From assembly GCA_021372515.1 (NCBI GenBank), contig JAJFUG010000007.1, positions 1-27,707 of the forward strand: a stretch of DNA of 27,707 bases. Reading direction: 5' to 3'. The stretch's first letter is position 1. The number at the start of each line of letters is the position of its first letter. The position numbers and the translations under genes were made by a program. The DNA is from a bacterium (GTDB lineage: Bacteria; Gemmatimonadota; Glassbacteria; GWA2-58-10). The notes beneath the pieces are model-generated. The model saw only the letters and a list, made by a program, of their open reading frames with translations. It was not told the origin of the DNA and ran no database searches. This document shows, piece by piece, positions 1 to 8,334 of this stretch.

Positions 1-330
1 CTGGGAGCCCTTGTCGTAGACACAGGGCAGCGAGCCGCCCTGGCCCCCGAACCCGACCCGCGTGTCGAGATCGTTCTGTCTCTCGGTGTATTCGGTCCTG
101 TCGCTGCTGAAATCATCGTACCAGATCGTGCTGGCGGCGGCCGCCTGGGGCTGCGTGGGCAGCATCCGCACGGACAGGATGCGAGGGGTCTCGGGGCCGT
201 CCAAGCCGCCCGCCTGGGCGCGCAGGCCCGTGGGGGCCCAAGTTGCGAGCAGCGCGGCCACGCCGAGCACGACCCCGCTCAGATATTTGCGACCCGCGGT
301 TGCCATGGAACCGGACAAGTCAGTGTTCAT
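1..330 (-). CDS. Exported protein, N-terminal part (runs off the left edge)
   Basis: An open frame of 110 codons runs from ATG at 330 to the window edge without a stop. A good ribosome site (GGAAAGGA) lies about 8 bases before this ATG. The N-terminus is a short polar stretch followed by a hydrophobic signal segment (YLSGVVLGVAALLATWAP) and an Ala-Gln-Ala cleavage-like site near residue 40. The mature part contains IWYDDFSSDR, a DDFS start often seen in concanavalin-A-like or other beta-sandwich secreted domains, but the fragment is too short to assign a family. It lies 34 bases downstream of the galactosidase gene on the same strand, so the two are probably co-transcribed and may act together on extracellular carbohydrate. 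The function is unknown. Confidence 0.75.
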   Translation of the reverse strand, partial: MNTDLSGSMATAGRKYLSGVVLGVAALLATWAPTGLRAQAGGLDGPETPRILSVRMLPTQPQAAAASTIWYDDFSSDRTEYTERQNDLDTRVGFGGQGGSLPCVYDKGSQ

Positions 331-364
331 ACCGTATTCCTTTCCTGAAGGATAAGCGTTTCAC

Positions 365-2509
365 TCAGCGGGGGGCGGCCCGGATGAGCAGGTGTTCTTT
401 CACCTGAGCGTTCAGTACGGCCTGCGGCCCGCCCGTGACCTCACCCAGGGGGGTGTCCCCGTTCTCGTAGTCGGTCAAATTGTAGGCGCGCCCCGGCTGC
501 AGCCCGCGCAGCGGCAGCGCGCCGTCGAACCCCTCGGCGAACACGGCATAGTAGAGGGTGTCGCCCCGAGCCACCACGTGGGTCTCGGGACTGTCCCAGG
601 CGATATCGTAGAGGTTCTCGTACTCGCCCTCGTACAGGTGCAGCTTCGCGTTCAGGGCGAACCACTTTTGCCACAGGCTGAGGATGCCCTTGTTGTTGTC
701 CCAGGTGCGGACCACGTCATCCGGGCCCAGCTCGGTGAACTTGGTGCCGATGATCCCGCCCAGGGCCAGGGTGCTGGCGAAATCCTTGCCAGGTCCGTGC
801 TGGTCTCGCCACTCGGGGCCCTTGTCCGGGCCGGTCGAAAGCTCCACGTGATCGCCGTAGGGCGCGCCCGCGCTGCCGAACAGGGCGCGGAACATCTTGA
901 TCCGGGCGCGCGTCTGGTCGCTGGAGGTGGGGTCGGAGGTGACCTGCTGGTTGTAATAAGGGAACTTGTAGGGCTGGGGTGGAGTGCCGCACTCGCAGAC
1001 CTCCAGCACGCAGCCGGGCTTGATCGAATCGGCCAGGGCCTGGATCGCGGCGAACAGGCGGGCCTGGGCCTCGCAGGACTCCTCGGGCCGGGCATGATGG
1101 TGGGCCGGGTTGTAGCAGGGCGGGGCCACATCCAGATGGTCGCCGTCCATCTTGAACGCGTCGTAATTCCAGTCTATCATGAAACGCCGCACCAGACCGA
1201 GCTGCTGCTCGACCACCGGGGCATAGGCCGGGCAGAGGTAGACGCTGTGCCAACCGCCCGGCATGGTCTTGCCGTCCTTGTCCAGCAGCAGCCATTCTGG
1301 GTGCTCTTTGTACAGGGGGTCGCGCTCGTGCACGCTTCCAGGCACCCACCAGAGCTTGGCCTTGAACCCGCCGGCGTGGATACTGTCCACCAGGGCGCGC
1401 ATGTCGGATTCGCCGTGCGGGAATTTCTCGGGCCGGAGCGGCCAGCGGCCGAAACTGACATACCAGCCGTCATCCACCACCACCACCGGGATGCCCAGTT
1501 TTTTGACCGCAGGCAAGGATTTAAGTATATCGTTCGGCACGAATTTGTCGTAAAAACCCCATCCGCACCAGATGGGCTCATAAGCGCCTTTCGGAGCGCG
1601 GGCGAACTGCATCCCCCGGGCGTGCAGCTCGTTGGCCCAGGCGCGCAGGGCGTTGAAATAGTCCCCCTGGAATACGCCCAGCATCACCGGCAGGCCGATC
1701 ACCCGTCCCGCGCTGTCCGGGCGGCTGAATTCGGCCTCGCGGGTCAGGGCCAGCTCCACCGTGCTGTCCGGGCGCACCGCGACCGGGAAAGCGCAGACCC
1801 GGTGCACCGTGTCCACGTGGGCCAGCAACAGGCCAGCCGCGCGGGTCCAGAGGTAGAGCACCGGCAGCCCTCCGCCGCCGGTCTGTCCCTGGATGTTGCG
1901 CACCGTGTTGTTTGGCGCGTTGTATCCCTGGCTCAGGTGGATCATTGTGTACCACTGGCCCCACTTGTAGCCCATGCCCTGGAACAGGTAGTAGTCCCAG
2001 GGTGCGGCCGCCGGGCGGCCGCCCAGATCGGCGCGGGCCTGGAGACGGTAGAAAGCTGAGCCGGAGCAAGCAGCCGCGGCCGCGCCACTCAGGCCCAGGA
2101 TATCGGTCCGCGCGAGAACAACGCCAGGGCTGGCCTGGTTCATGCATAGGCTCGCCTCCAGGCTCACGCCGGCGAACTCTTTCGAATCCGGGGCGGTCAG
2201 GCTGAGTTTCAGCCCGCTCTGGCCGGCCGGAAGCCCGCTCAAGGGCGCCGCGCCGCTGACCCGGAAATCGGTCCAGCCGCCGGAGATGTCTTTCAGGCGG
2301 AACGCGGCCTCGGACCCGCTGGTCACACTTTCCCAGCGGTCCTGCGCCTTGCGGCTTATTACCAGGCCGCCCGCGCCGGTGACCTCCACCCTGATCACGC
2401 CGTCCTCCAGCACGGTCCGGCCCGGGGCCCCGGAGCAGGAAACGTTGACAACCACAAATAAGACCGTCAGGACAGCGGCGGCGACACGGCTCAGGGCAGC
2501 ATTGAACAT
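365..2509 (-). CDS. Exported GH36/GH27-like alpha-galactosidase-type glycosidase
   Basis: This 714-residue protein has a hydrophobic signal peptide ending at Cys25 (NVSC), so it may be a lipoprotein, although the lipobox is weak. A beta-sandwich-type N-terminal half leads into a TIM barrel with clan GH-D signatures: VDDGW (D346-D347), KLWWVPG, then FKMDGD with the likely nucleophile D455. VTSDPTSSDQ supplies the likely acid/base D526, aligning with the SDNTD loop of classic GH36 enzymes but with Pro in place of Asn. The C-terminal part looks like the usual small beta domain. The start is supported by GGAG about 10 bases upstream. It diverges from the SSS symporter gene across a 304-base promoter region. 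Alpha-galactoside hydrolysis is the default reading, but the altered catalytic loops mean the substrate could be a different alpha-linked sugar. Confidence 0.85.
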   Translation of the reverse strand: MFNAALSRVAAAVLTVLFVVVNVSCSGAPGRTVLEDGVIRVEVTGAGGLVISRKAQDRWESVTSGSEAAFRLKDISGGWTDFRVSGAAPLSGLPAGQSGLKLSLTAPDSKEFAGVSLEASLCMNQASPGVVLARTDILGLSGAAAAACSGSAFYRLQARADLGGRPAAAPWDYYLFQGMGYKWGQWYTMIHLSQGYNAPNNTVRNIQGQTGGGGLPVLYLWTRAAGLLLAHVDTVHRVCAFPVAVRPDSTVELALTREAEFSRPDSAGRVIGLPVMLGVFQGDYFNALRAWANELHARGMQFARAPKGAYEPIWCGWGFYDKFVPNDILKSLPAVKKLGIPVVVVDDGWYVSFGRWPLRPEKFPHGESDMRALVDSIHAGGFKAKLWWVPGSVHERDPLYKEHPEWLLLDKDGKTMPGGWHSVYLCPAYAPVVEQQLGLVRRFMIDWNYDAFKMDGDHLDVAPPCYNPAHHHARPEESCEAQARLFAAIQALADSIKPGCVLEVCECGTPPQPYKFPYYNQQVTSDPTSSDQTRARIKMFRALFGSAGAPYGDHVELSTGPDKGPEWRDQHGPGKDFASTLALGGIIGTKFTELGPDDVVRTWDNNKGILSLWQKWFALNAKLHLYEGEYENLYDIAWDSPETHVVARGDTLYYAVFAEGFDGALPLRGLQPGRAYNLTDYENGDTPLGEVTGGPQAVLNAQVKEHLLIRAAPR

Positions 2510-2644
2510 TCGTGTGACTCCGGGTCGGTTATGAAGCTGCTGCGTGATTTACCCGGCGCGCTCCCGGCCGGACATCTGCGGCGGGCCCGGGCAAGTGCGG
2601 GGTCTGATTATTGCAAACAAAAAGGATGCCAGAAACATGGTGAG

Positions 2645-2692
2645 AGATATATCTTTAAATCATAGTGTTTTGACTCACAAGAATTATCTTGT
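2645..2692. promoter_or_regulatory. Palindromes in the divergent galactosidase/symporter promoter region
   Basis: The 304-base region 2510-2813 separates two divergent genes and is clearly AT-richer in its centre (about 2610-2720) than the genes around it. It holds a perfect 10-base palindrome AGATATATCT at 2645-2654 and an inverted repeat ACAAGA-ATTA-TCTTGT at 2677-2692. Symmetric sites between divergent sugar genes are typical of operators for one- or two-component regulators; that role is inferred here. I could not pick a convincing -35/-10 pair on either strand, and no regulator gene is in the window. Confidence 0.4.
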
Positions 2693-2813
2693 CCGCTTCT
2701 CATTTTCGTAAAACCCAATCACAGTTCTGAGAAACCCGGCCGCGCAGGCGTCTCTGTCAGCGGGACAGGTTTTGTCGGGACAACGGATCACATATCCCGG
2801 ACGAGGATAGCCA

Positions 2814-4586
2814 ATGGAAAGTATCGGCCTCAAGAGCGCGGCGACAATCGACTACCTGGTTATCGTGGCTTACATGCTGACCCTGGTCTGGATCGGGCGG
2901 TTTTTCTCCAAGTACAACAAGAACATCGAGGACTTTTTCAAGGGCGGGAGCAAGCTGCCCTGGTGGGTGGGCGGGATCAGCGCGTTCATGGCCGGGTTCA
3001 GCGCCTGGATGTTCACCGGCGGGGCCGGGGTGGTGTATGAGCGCGGACCGATTGGAGTAATGGCCCTCTGCACGGGGCTGTTAGGCACTTTCTTCGGCTG
3101 GCTGATTTTCGCCAAGCGCTGGCGGCGCAGCCGGGTGACCTCGATGTTCGAGTACGTCTCCACCCGTTTCAACCTTTCGGCGCAGCAGGCCATGTCGTGG
3201 ACCTACCTGCCGATGAACCTGTTCTATTGCAGCACCGTGCTGCTGGCCACCAGCATTTTCATCACCGCCGCGCTCGGAATCAACGAAATCAATCTGATGC
3301 GGCTCGGCCTGCCCTGGGATTACAACCTGAGCGCAATCCAGCTCACGATCGTGATGTCGGGCGTGGTTATCCTGTTCTACTGCTATTTCGGGGGCCTGCT
3401 GGCCGTGACCAGCGCGGATGTGCTCTCGTTTCTGATCATCATTCCCCTGGCCGTGCTGATCGTGCCGCTGATCCTGATAAAGCTGGGCTCGGTGAGCTTG
3501 GTGTTCAGCACGCCGCCGGCCTACTCCATGCCGGCCGAGAAAAGCATCCTGGGCGAGCCGATCACCGTGTTCTTCGTGCTGATGTGGCTCATTAGCAACA
3601 TCCACAGCTACAACACCAACCCGATCGTGCAGCGCTACTGGAGCGTACCCAACGAGCGGGAGGCGCGCAAGGTGGCCCTTCTGTGCACGATCCTGTTCGT
3701 GTTCGGCATCTCGGTCTGGTCTATCCCGCCGCTGGCCGTACGCCATCTGTATCCCGACCTGGCGAAAGTCTGGACCACGCTGAAAGCACCGGCCGAGGGG
3801 GCCTATGTGAGCGCCTGCCTGGCCGTGCTGCCCCACGGGCTGGTCGGGATCATGTTCGCCGCCATTTTCGCCGCCAGCATGAGCTCCATCGACTCGACTC
3901 TCAATTTCGTCTCCGGCTTCTTCACCAACGACATCTACCGCAAGACCCTCCGGAAAAATGCCAGTCCCGAGCACCTGCTCAAGGTGGGCCGTCTTTCCAC
4001 TCTCATCATCGGGATCATCTCGATCCTGCTTGCCCTGGCCATGAGCGCCCGGGGCGGAGCGTTCTCGTGGATGATCCTGATGGACCGGATATTCACCACG
4101 CCGATAGTGGTGCCGCTGCTCCTGGGCCTGTTCTTCCCGAAACGTGGCAGCATGGCCGCGCTGGTGGCTTTCAGCGTGACTTTCATCTACAACCTCGTGG
4201 TCACGATCTTTTTCAACATGGATTACTCACAGATGATGTTCACCAGCTTTGTGCTGGCCTATATCACATTCTTCGCCGCGGCGGTCCTGATCCCGGACAG
4301 CGAGGCCAAGAAAAAAGAGATCCGCGACTTTTTCCGCCTGCTTGACACCCCGGTCCAGGAGAGCACCGAACTGGCCGCGGCCGAGATCGACAAGCTCTCG
4401 ATGCTGGGCTTCATCGGCAAGCTGGCCACTGCCACCGGGCTGGCGATCTGCGCCATGGTCCTTATCCCCCAGCCCTGGCCCGAGCGGCTCAAGGTCCTGA
4501 GCGGCGGCGCGGTGGTGCTGGGCCTGGGCCTGTCCATGCTCTGGAGCGACCGCAAGCAGGCGCGACGGGCCACGTCCAAAGATTGA
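2814..4586 (+). CDS. Sodium:solute symporter (SSS/SLC5 family)
   Basis: This is a 590-residue polytopic inner-membrane protein with about 13 hydrophobic segments, the usual size and layout of the SSS family. Family signatures include the N-terminal DYLVIVAYMLTLVWIGR segment, FFKGGSKLPWWVGG in the first loop, NTNPIVQRYWSV in the middle and SMSSIDSTLNFVSGF with DIYRK near residue 360-380. GAGGA lies 8 bases before the ATG. It probably couples sodium import to uptake of a sugar or similar solute. Its place between two galactosidase genes suggests it takes in galactose or a galactoside released outside the cytoplasm; the substrate is inferred from context only. A strong hairpin terminator follows, so the next gene may have its own promoter or depend on read-through. 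Confidence 0.9.
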   Translation: MESIGLKSAATIDYLVIVAYMLTLVWIGRFFSKYNKNIEDFFKGGSKLPWWVGGISAFMAGFSAWMFTGGAGVVYERGPIGVMALCTGLLGTFFGWLIFAKRWRRSRVTSMFEYVSTRFNLSAQQAMSWTYLPMNLFYCSTVLLATSIFITAALGINEINLMRLGLPWDYNLSAIQLTIVMSGVVILFYCYFGGLLAVTSADVLSFLIIIPLAVLIVPLILIKLGSVSLVFSTPPAYSMPAEKSILGEPITVFFVLMWLISNIHSYNTNPIVQRYWSVPNEREARKVALLCTILFVFGISVWSIPPLAVRHLYPDLAKVWTTLKAPAEGAYVSACLAVLPHGLVGIMFAAIFAASMSSIDSTLNFVSGFFTNDIYRKTLRKNASPEHLLKVGRLSTLIIGIISILLALAMSARGGAFSWMILMDRIFTTPIVVPLLLGLFFPKRGSMAALVAFSVTFIYNLVVTIFFNMDYSQMMFTSFVLAYITFFAAAVLIPDSEAKKKEIRDFFRLLDTPVQESTELAAAEIDKLSMLGFIGKLATATGLAICAMVLIPQPWPERLKVLSGGAVVLGLGLSMLWSDRKQARRATSKD

Positions 4587-4618
4587 GACTGCACAGACCA
4601 TCGGCAAACAATGCGCGG

Positions 4619-4656
4619 AAGGGGCGGCTGCCTGAAAGGGCCGCCCCTTTCCGTTT
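4619..4656 (+). terminator. Rho-independent-like terminator after the symporter gene
   Basis: A 10-base-pair perfect stem AAGGGGCGGC / GCCGCCCCTT (4619-4628 with 4640-4649) encloses an 11-base loop. It is followed by a short T-containing run (TCCGTTT). It lies 33 bases after the symporter stop codon. The U-tract is weak, so termination may be partial. Confidence 0.65.
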
Positions 4657-4757
4657 CCCCACGCTACACGGGCAGGCTTGACCCCCGCCCAGGCTCGCAG
4701 TAAACTTCCTGCATCCCGACCCAAGCCATTGCCGCCACCGCCGACAAGGACTCTACC

Positions 4758-6971
4758 ATGCCCAAGGCCCTGTCCGTTCGCTTTCAGCCGCTGATCGCTC
4801 TATCGCTCCTTCTTCTGCTCGTTCCGGCAGCCGCGGTCCTGTGCGACGGGGCGGCGATCCGCACCGACTCCAACCCCACGCGCTGGACCCTGAGCACCGC
4901 GCACTCCAGCTACCAGGTGATCCTGGGCGCGGACAGCGTGCTGGCCGCGGGCTGGTTCGGCCCCGTCTCGGGCGCGCGCCTGTTCCAGACCCCGGAGGGG
5001 ATCCGCCCGGAGGAGGGCGGCACCACTGTGCGCGAGGTGCCCTGCCGCGGCGGCTACCAGGCGCTGACCCCGGCCCTGGAGGTGGTGTTCGAGGACAACG
5101 TGCGCGAGCTGGAGCTGGTCTACAGCGGCTCGGCCAGCGGCGAGCTGGAGGGTTGCCCCTTCATCCGTTTCGACCTGCGGGACACTTACTACCCGCTCCA
5201 GGTGAGCGAGTACATCCGCGTGCTGCCGAAGCTGGACATGTACGAGAAATGGCTGGTCCTGGAGAACACCGGCAAAAAGAACATCCTGGTCGAGAACGCC
5301 CAGTCCGGCTCGCTGATCCTGCCCCCCGGCCAGTACGAGCTGACCCAGCTTTCGGGCGAATGGGGCCGCGAGTTCTACCCCCGCACGAGCCTTCTGACCG
5401 CCGGGGTGAAATCGATCTCGATCAACGCGCTCAAGAGCCAGCCCCACGCCCCGTTTTTCCTGCTGCGCCCGGCGGGCGAGCGCGATGAGTTCAACGGCGA
5501 CACCTGGTTCGGCGAACTGGCCTGGACCGGCAACTGGCGGATCGACTGCGCGGTCAATCCGAACGAGCGGACCCAGGTAACGGGCGGGATCAACTGGTGG
5601 AACTCCCACTGGAACCTGGCCCCGGGAGCGAAGTTCGAGACCCCGAAGCTGATCTTCGGGTTCAACCCGGAGGGGCCGGCCGGGGCGAGCCGCAGCCTGC
5701 ACCGCTACCTGGTGGACCACGTGCTGCCCGGCAACGCCGCCCGCGAGCCGGCCAAAGTGCTCTACAACAGCTGGTACGCCACCGAGTTCCGCGTGAACAG
5801 CGCCCAGCAGATCGCCTTGGCGAAAACCGCCGCCGAGCTGGGGGTGGAGCTGTTCGTGATGGATGACGGCTGGTTCCGCGGGCGCAAGGACGACAAGGCC
5901 GGCCTGGGCGACTGGAACGTGGACCCGGACAAGTTTCCCCAGGGGCTGGGGCCGCTGATCCAGGCGGTGAACGGCCTGGGGATGGATTTCGGGCTGTGGG
6001 TGGAGCCGGAGATGGTGAACCCCAACAGCGACCTCTATCGCGCCCACCCCGACTGGGCCCTGCACACTCCGCACCGCAAGGCCCACACCGGACGCAGCCA
6101 GCTGGTGCTGAATCTGGCCCGCGAGGACGTGAAAAAATTTACACTGGAATGGCTGGACAAGCTTCTGAGCGAGAATAACATAAAATTCATCAAGTGGGAC
6201 ATGAACCGCTACGTGAGCGAGGCCGGCTGGCCCGAGGCACCCACTGCAGAGCAGCGCGAGCTGTTCATCCGCTACGCGCGCAACATGCTGGAGATCTGGA
6301 GCAGCCTGCGCGCCCGTCACCCGCAGGTGGTGTTCGAGAGCTGCTGTTCGGGCGGCGGGCGGGTCAACCCGCAGATACTGTCCGTGGCCGAGCAGGTCTG
6401 GACCAGCGACAACACTGACCCCGGCGACAGGTTGCACATCCAGTACGGGTTCAGCTACGCTTTCCCCGCCCGCAGCATGGTCAACTGGGTGACAGACGAG
6501 GAATGGCATAGGAAAGCCACACCGCTCGAGTTCCGTTTTCACTGTGCAATGGCCGGCAACCTGGGCCTGGGAAGCGACCTGAGCCGCTGGGGCGAGGCGG
6601 AGAAGGCCCTGGCGAAAAAGATGGTCGCCCGCTACAAGCAGGTGCGCCGCACGATCCAACTCGGCGACCAGTACCGTCTCCGGAACCCGTTCGAGGCGGA
6701 CCGCATGGCCGTGGAGTTCGTCTCGCGCGACAGCTCCGAGGCGGTGGTGTTCGCTTTCCAGACCCTGGAGACCACGAAAATGGCCGGCGCCTCCAGCCGC
6801 GGCTCCACCCGTCTTACCCTGCACGGCCTGGACCCGCAGGCCACATATCGGGTGGATTACGGTGAGCACAGCGAGGAAATATCCGGAGAAATTCTTATGG
6901 CTGCGGGGATCGAGCCGGAGCTTGACGGCAATTATTCCAGTTGCATGATCGTTCTCCGCAGGCTGGACTGA
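4758..6971 (+). CDS. Secreted alpha-galactosidase, GH36
   Basis: This 737-residue protein has an N-terminal signal peptide (hydrophobic core ALSLLLLLVPAAAV, cleavage near residue 28-32). Its architecture is the full GH36 one: an N-terminal beta-supersandwich domain (about 35-300), a TIM barrel (about 310-640) and a C-terminal beta domain. Diagnostic motifs are MDDGWF (D369-D370), GLWVEPEMVN, KWDMNR with nucleophile D481, ESCCSGGGR and WTSDNTD with acid/base D551. These match catalytically competent GH36 enzymes. It would cleave terminal alpha-1,6-galactose from raffinose-type or galactomannan oligosaccharides outside the cytoplasm. AAGGA precedes the ATG at good spacing. The paired divergent glycosidase and the adjacent symporter form a compact galactoside-use locus. 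Confidence 0.93.
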   Translation: MPKALSVRFQPLIALSLLLLLVPAAAVLCDGAAIRTDSNPTRWTLSTAHSSYQVILGADSVLAAGWFGPVSGARLFQTPEGIRPEEGGTTVREVPCRGGYQALTPALEVVFEDNVRELELVYSGSASGELEGCPFIRFDLRDTYYPLQVSEYIRVLPKLDMYEKWLVLENTGKKNILVENAQSGSLILPPGQYELTQLSGEWGREFYPRTSLLTAGVKSISINALKSQPHAPFFLLRPAGERDEFNGDTWFGELAWTGNWRIDCAVNPNERTQVTGGINWWNSHWNLAPGAKFETPKLIFGFNPEGPAGASRSLHRYLVDHVLPGNAAREPAKVLYNSWYATEFRVNSAQQIALAKTAAELGVELFVMDDGWFRGRKDDKAGLGDWNVDPDKFPQGLGPLIQAVNGLGMDFGLWVEPEMVNPNSDLYRAHPDWALHTPHRKAHTGRSQLVLNLAREDVKKFTLEWLDKLLSENNIKFIKWDMNRYVSEAGWPEAPTAEQRELFIRYARNMLEIWSSLRARHPQVVFESCCSGGGRVNPQILSVAEQVWTSDNTDPGDRLHIQYGFSYAFPARSMVNWVTDEEWHRKATPLEFRFHCAMAGNLGLGSDLSRWGEAEKALAKKMVARYKQVRRTIQLGDQYRLRNPFEADRMAVEFVSRDSSEAVVFAFQTLETTKMAGASSRGSTRLTLHGLDPQATYRVDYGEHSEEISGEILMAAGIEPELDGNYSSCMIVLRRLD

Positions 6972-6985
6972 GGCGCAAAAGAAAC

Positions 6986-7013
6986 GCCGGGCCGTGGTCA
7001 CCCACGGCCCGGC
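6986..7013 (+). terminator. Strong hairpin after the GH36 gene
   Basis: A perfect 12-base-pair GC stem, GCCGGGCCGTGG / CCACGGCCCGGC (6986-6997 with 7002-7013), has a TCAC tetraloop. It begins 15 bases after the stop codon and is followed by ATCTATATC rather than a pure T-run. It lies between convergent genes and probably ends transcription from the left. Confidence 0.7.
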
Positions 7014-7020
7014 ATCTATA

Positions 7021-7115
7021 TCGGCCAGCCAATCACATCCTCTGCCTCACCCGCAGCCCCTTCCTCCCCCATGCACCCCAACGAGGCTGGCCGAACAACG
7101 GCAGCCGCAAGCGGC
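7021..7115. repeat. Long-spaced inverted repeat and small hairpin between convergent genes
   Basis: TCGGCCAGCC at 7021-7030 is repeated inverted as GGCTGGCCGA at 7085-7094, a perfect 10-base match with a 54-base pyrimidine-rich spacer. Just beyond lies a small hairpin GCCGC-AA-GCGGC (7104-7115) that would sit about 20 bases after the BON gene stop on the minus strand and could help end that transcript. Neither has a clear T-run. Confidence 0.4.
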
Positions 7116-7132
7116 GGCCGGATTAGTCAGTG

Positions 7133-7864
7133 TCAGAGGGCCAGTGAACTGGTCACGCCCGTGACACCCATCACCCGCTTGACTTCACGCGGGATGTTAT
7201 CCTTCTCCCACAGCGTGCCCACCGTGCCGCTCAACGATACCCGGCCAGCGGTCACACTGGCCTTGACCTTGTCCTTGGCCAGGGGGAAATGGTCCTCGAT
7301 CGTGGCGTTCACCAGGGCCTGGATATCCTGATCGGACATGGGCTTGGAGGTCTTGGCCAGCACCTGGATGTTGTTTTCCATCCCCTTGACCCCATCCTGG
7401 TACACAGTCACCTTCTCGGCCGCTTCCATTTCCTTGAAAGTCTGCACCTTACCGGCCAGGGTGACCATACCTTCATTCACGTTGACCGCGATGTCCTCGG
7501 GCGCCAGGATGCGGCTGTTTATCCTGAGGCCGTCGACAATCTGGTTCTTGATCTGCTGATCGGTCATGGGCTCGGGCGGGAGCACCTTGATTTCCACCGC
7601 GACCTTCTTCACCCCTTTGACCCGGCTGGCGATCTCGTAGATATCGTACTCATCGGCCAGGGTGCTCACCTCGCCTTTCAGGACCACCTCGCCCGGGGCC
7701 TTGACCTCCACCCGCACCGGCACACCTTCGTAGTAGCGGCTCAGGGCGCCCTCGATCTCATGGTCGAGAGTCCGGGTCGGTGAAGCGGCGAAAAGGGCCT
7801 GCATGGCGAACAGCGATAACGCGCTCAGAATCAGAGCAATCTTCCCATCCCATTTGGCTGACAT
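7133..7864 (-). CDS. Exported protein with three BON domains
   Basis: The protein is 243 residues long when started at ATG 7864, which has GGAGG 6 bases upstream; a longer in-frame start at 7921 has no comparable ribosome site. Residues 8-27 form a signal peptide (IALILSALSLFAMQALFAA). Three BON repeats follow, at roughly 33-92, 95-165 and 172-243, each showing the alpha-beta-beta-alpha-beta pattern with a central glycine (VVLKGEVST, VTLAGKVQT, VSLSGTVGT). BON domains bind phospholipid membranes or act in envelope-stress and secretion proteins (OsmY and DolP types). A periplasmic membrane-associated role is likely. No partner gene is adjacent, so the specific role is unknown. Confidence 0.88.
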   Translation of the reverse strand: MSAKWDGKIALILSALSLFAMQALFAASPTRTLDHEIEGALSRYYEGVPVRVEVKAPGEVVLKGEVSTLADEYDIYEIASRVKGVKKVAVEIKVLPPEPMTDQQIKNQIVDGLRINSRILAPEDIAVNVNEGMVTLAGKVQTFKEMEAAEKVTVYQDGVKGMENNIQVLAKTSKPMSDQDIQALVNATIEDHFPLAKDKVKASVTAGRVSLSGTVGTLWEKDNIPREVKRVMGVTGVTSSLAL

Positions 7865-8239
7865 TGCAGCCTCCTTTTTTCTGCTTGGGAAACCCCTGTT
7901 TCCCATGGTGTTCAGAGTCAACCCCGTTACGATGCGGCAACGAACAGCGTCGACTATGCTACTTCAAGCCCAGTCCTCCTACCCGGTCGCCGGGTGTGCA
8001 CTTACCTTTCAGCCTGTCAATGTTAACCGGAACGTTGTTTTTTTCTTCCGGTCCTGGCGTGTCAAGATGCAACAAGCGTACCCGATTGCGAGGAGCCCGC
8101 CGGATGCCCGTCATTCAAGGATTTACCCGGCCAGCCCTCCGGCCTTGCCCCGGCGCCCCCACCGGATTACCCGAGAACAAACCCGCCTTTACCCCAAAGG
8201 GGGCAGGCTTGCCCTAAACGCACCCAGGCCCCGCGGCAA
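7865..8239. other. Intergenic region upstream of the BON gene
   Basis: About 375 bases carry no convincing gene. Two inverted repeats are visible: ACCCGG-TCG-CCGGGT at 7981-7995 and ACCGGAA/TTCCGGT (8026-8032 with 8046-8052) flanking a T-rich loop. On the minus strand two TTGACA hexamers occur (around 8015 and 8062), but neither has a recognisable -10 at 16-18 bases, so the BON promoter is not assigned. Confidence 0.35.
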
Positions 8240-8274
8240 CAAAAAAACGGGGCCTCCGCTCAGGAGACCCCGTT
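8240..8274 (-). terminator. Rho-independent terminator of the cytochrome operon
   Basis: Read on the minus strand, an AACGGGG / CCCCGTT stem is extended by four pairs across a single mismatch, has a 5-base loop, and runs directly into seven T residues (the A-run at 8241-8247 on the plus strand). It lies about 60 bases beyond the stop codon of the multiheme cytochrome gene. This is the clearest intrinsic terminator in the window. Confidence 0.85.
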
Positions 8275-8334
8275 ACACTCCGACCGCCGCAAATTACCAG
8301 TGTCAATTCATCAATCTGTCAACCCCGGATGCGT

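Noticed and set aside
392-2059. Long plus-strand open frame (555 codons)
   Set aside because: It lies antisense to the galactosidase, has low-complexity composition typical of GC-rich shadow frames, and shows no ribosome site or family motif.
4800-7001. Long minus-strand open frame (733 codons)
   Set aside because: It mirrors the GH36 gene, whose catalytic motifs, signal peptide and ribosome site are all on the plus strand.
8010-8067. Two TTGACA hexamers on the minus strand as BON gene promoters
   Set aside because: No acceptable -10 hexamer lies at 16-18 bases from either one.
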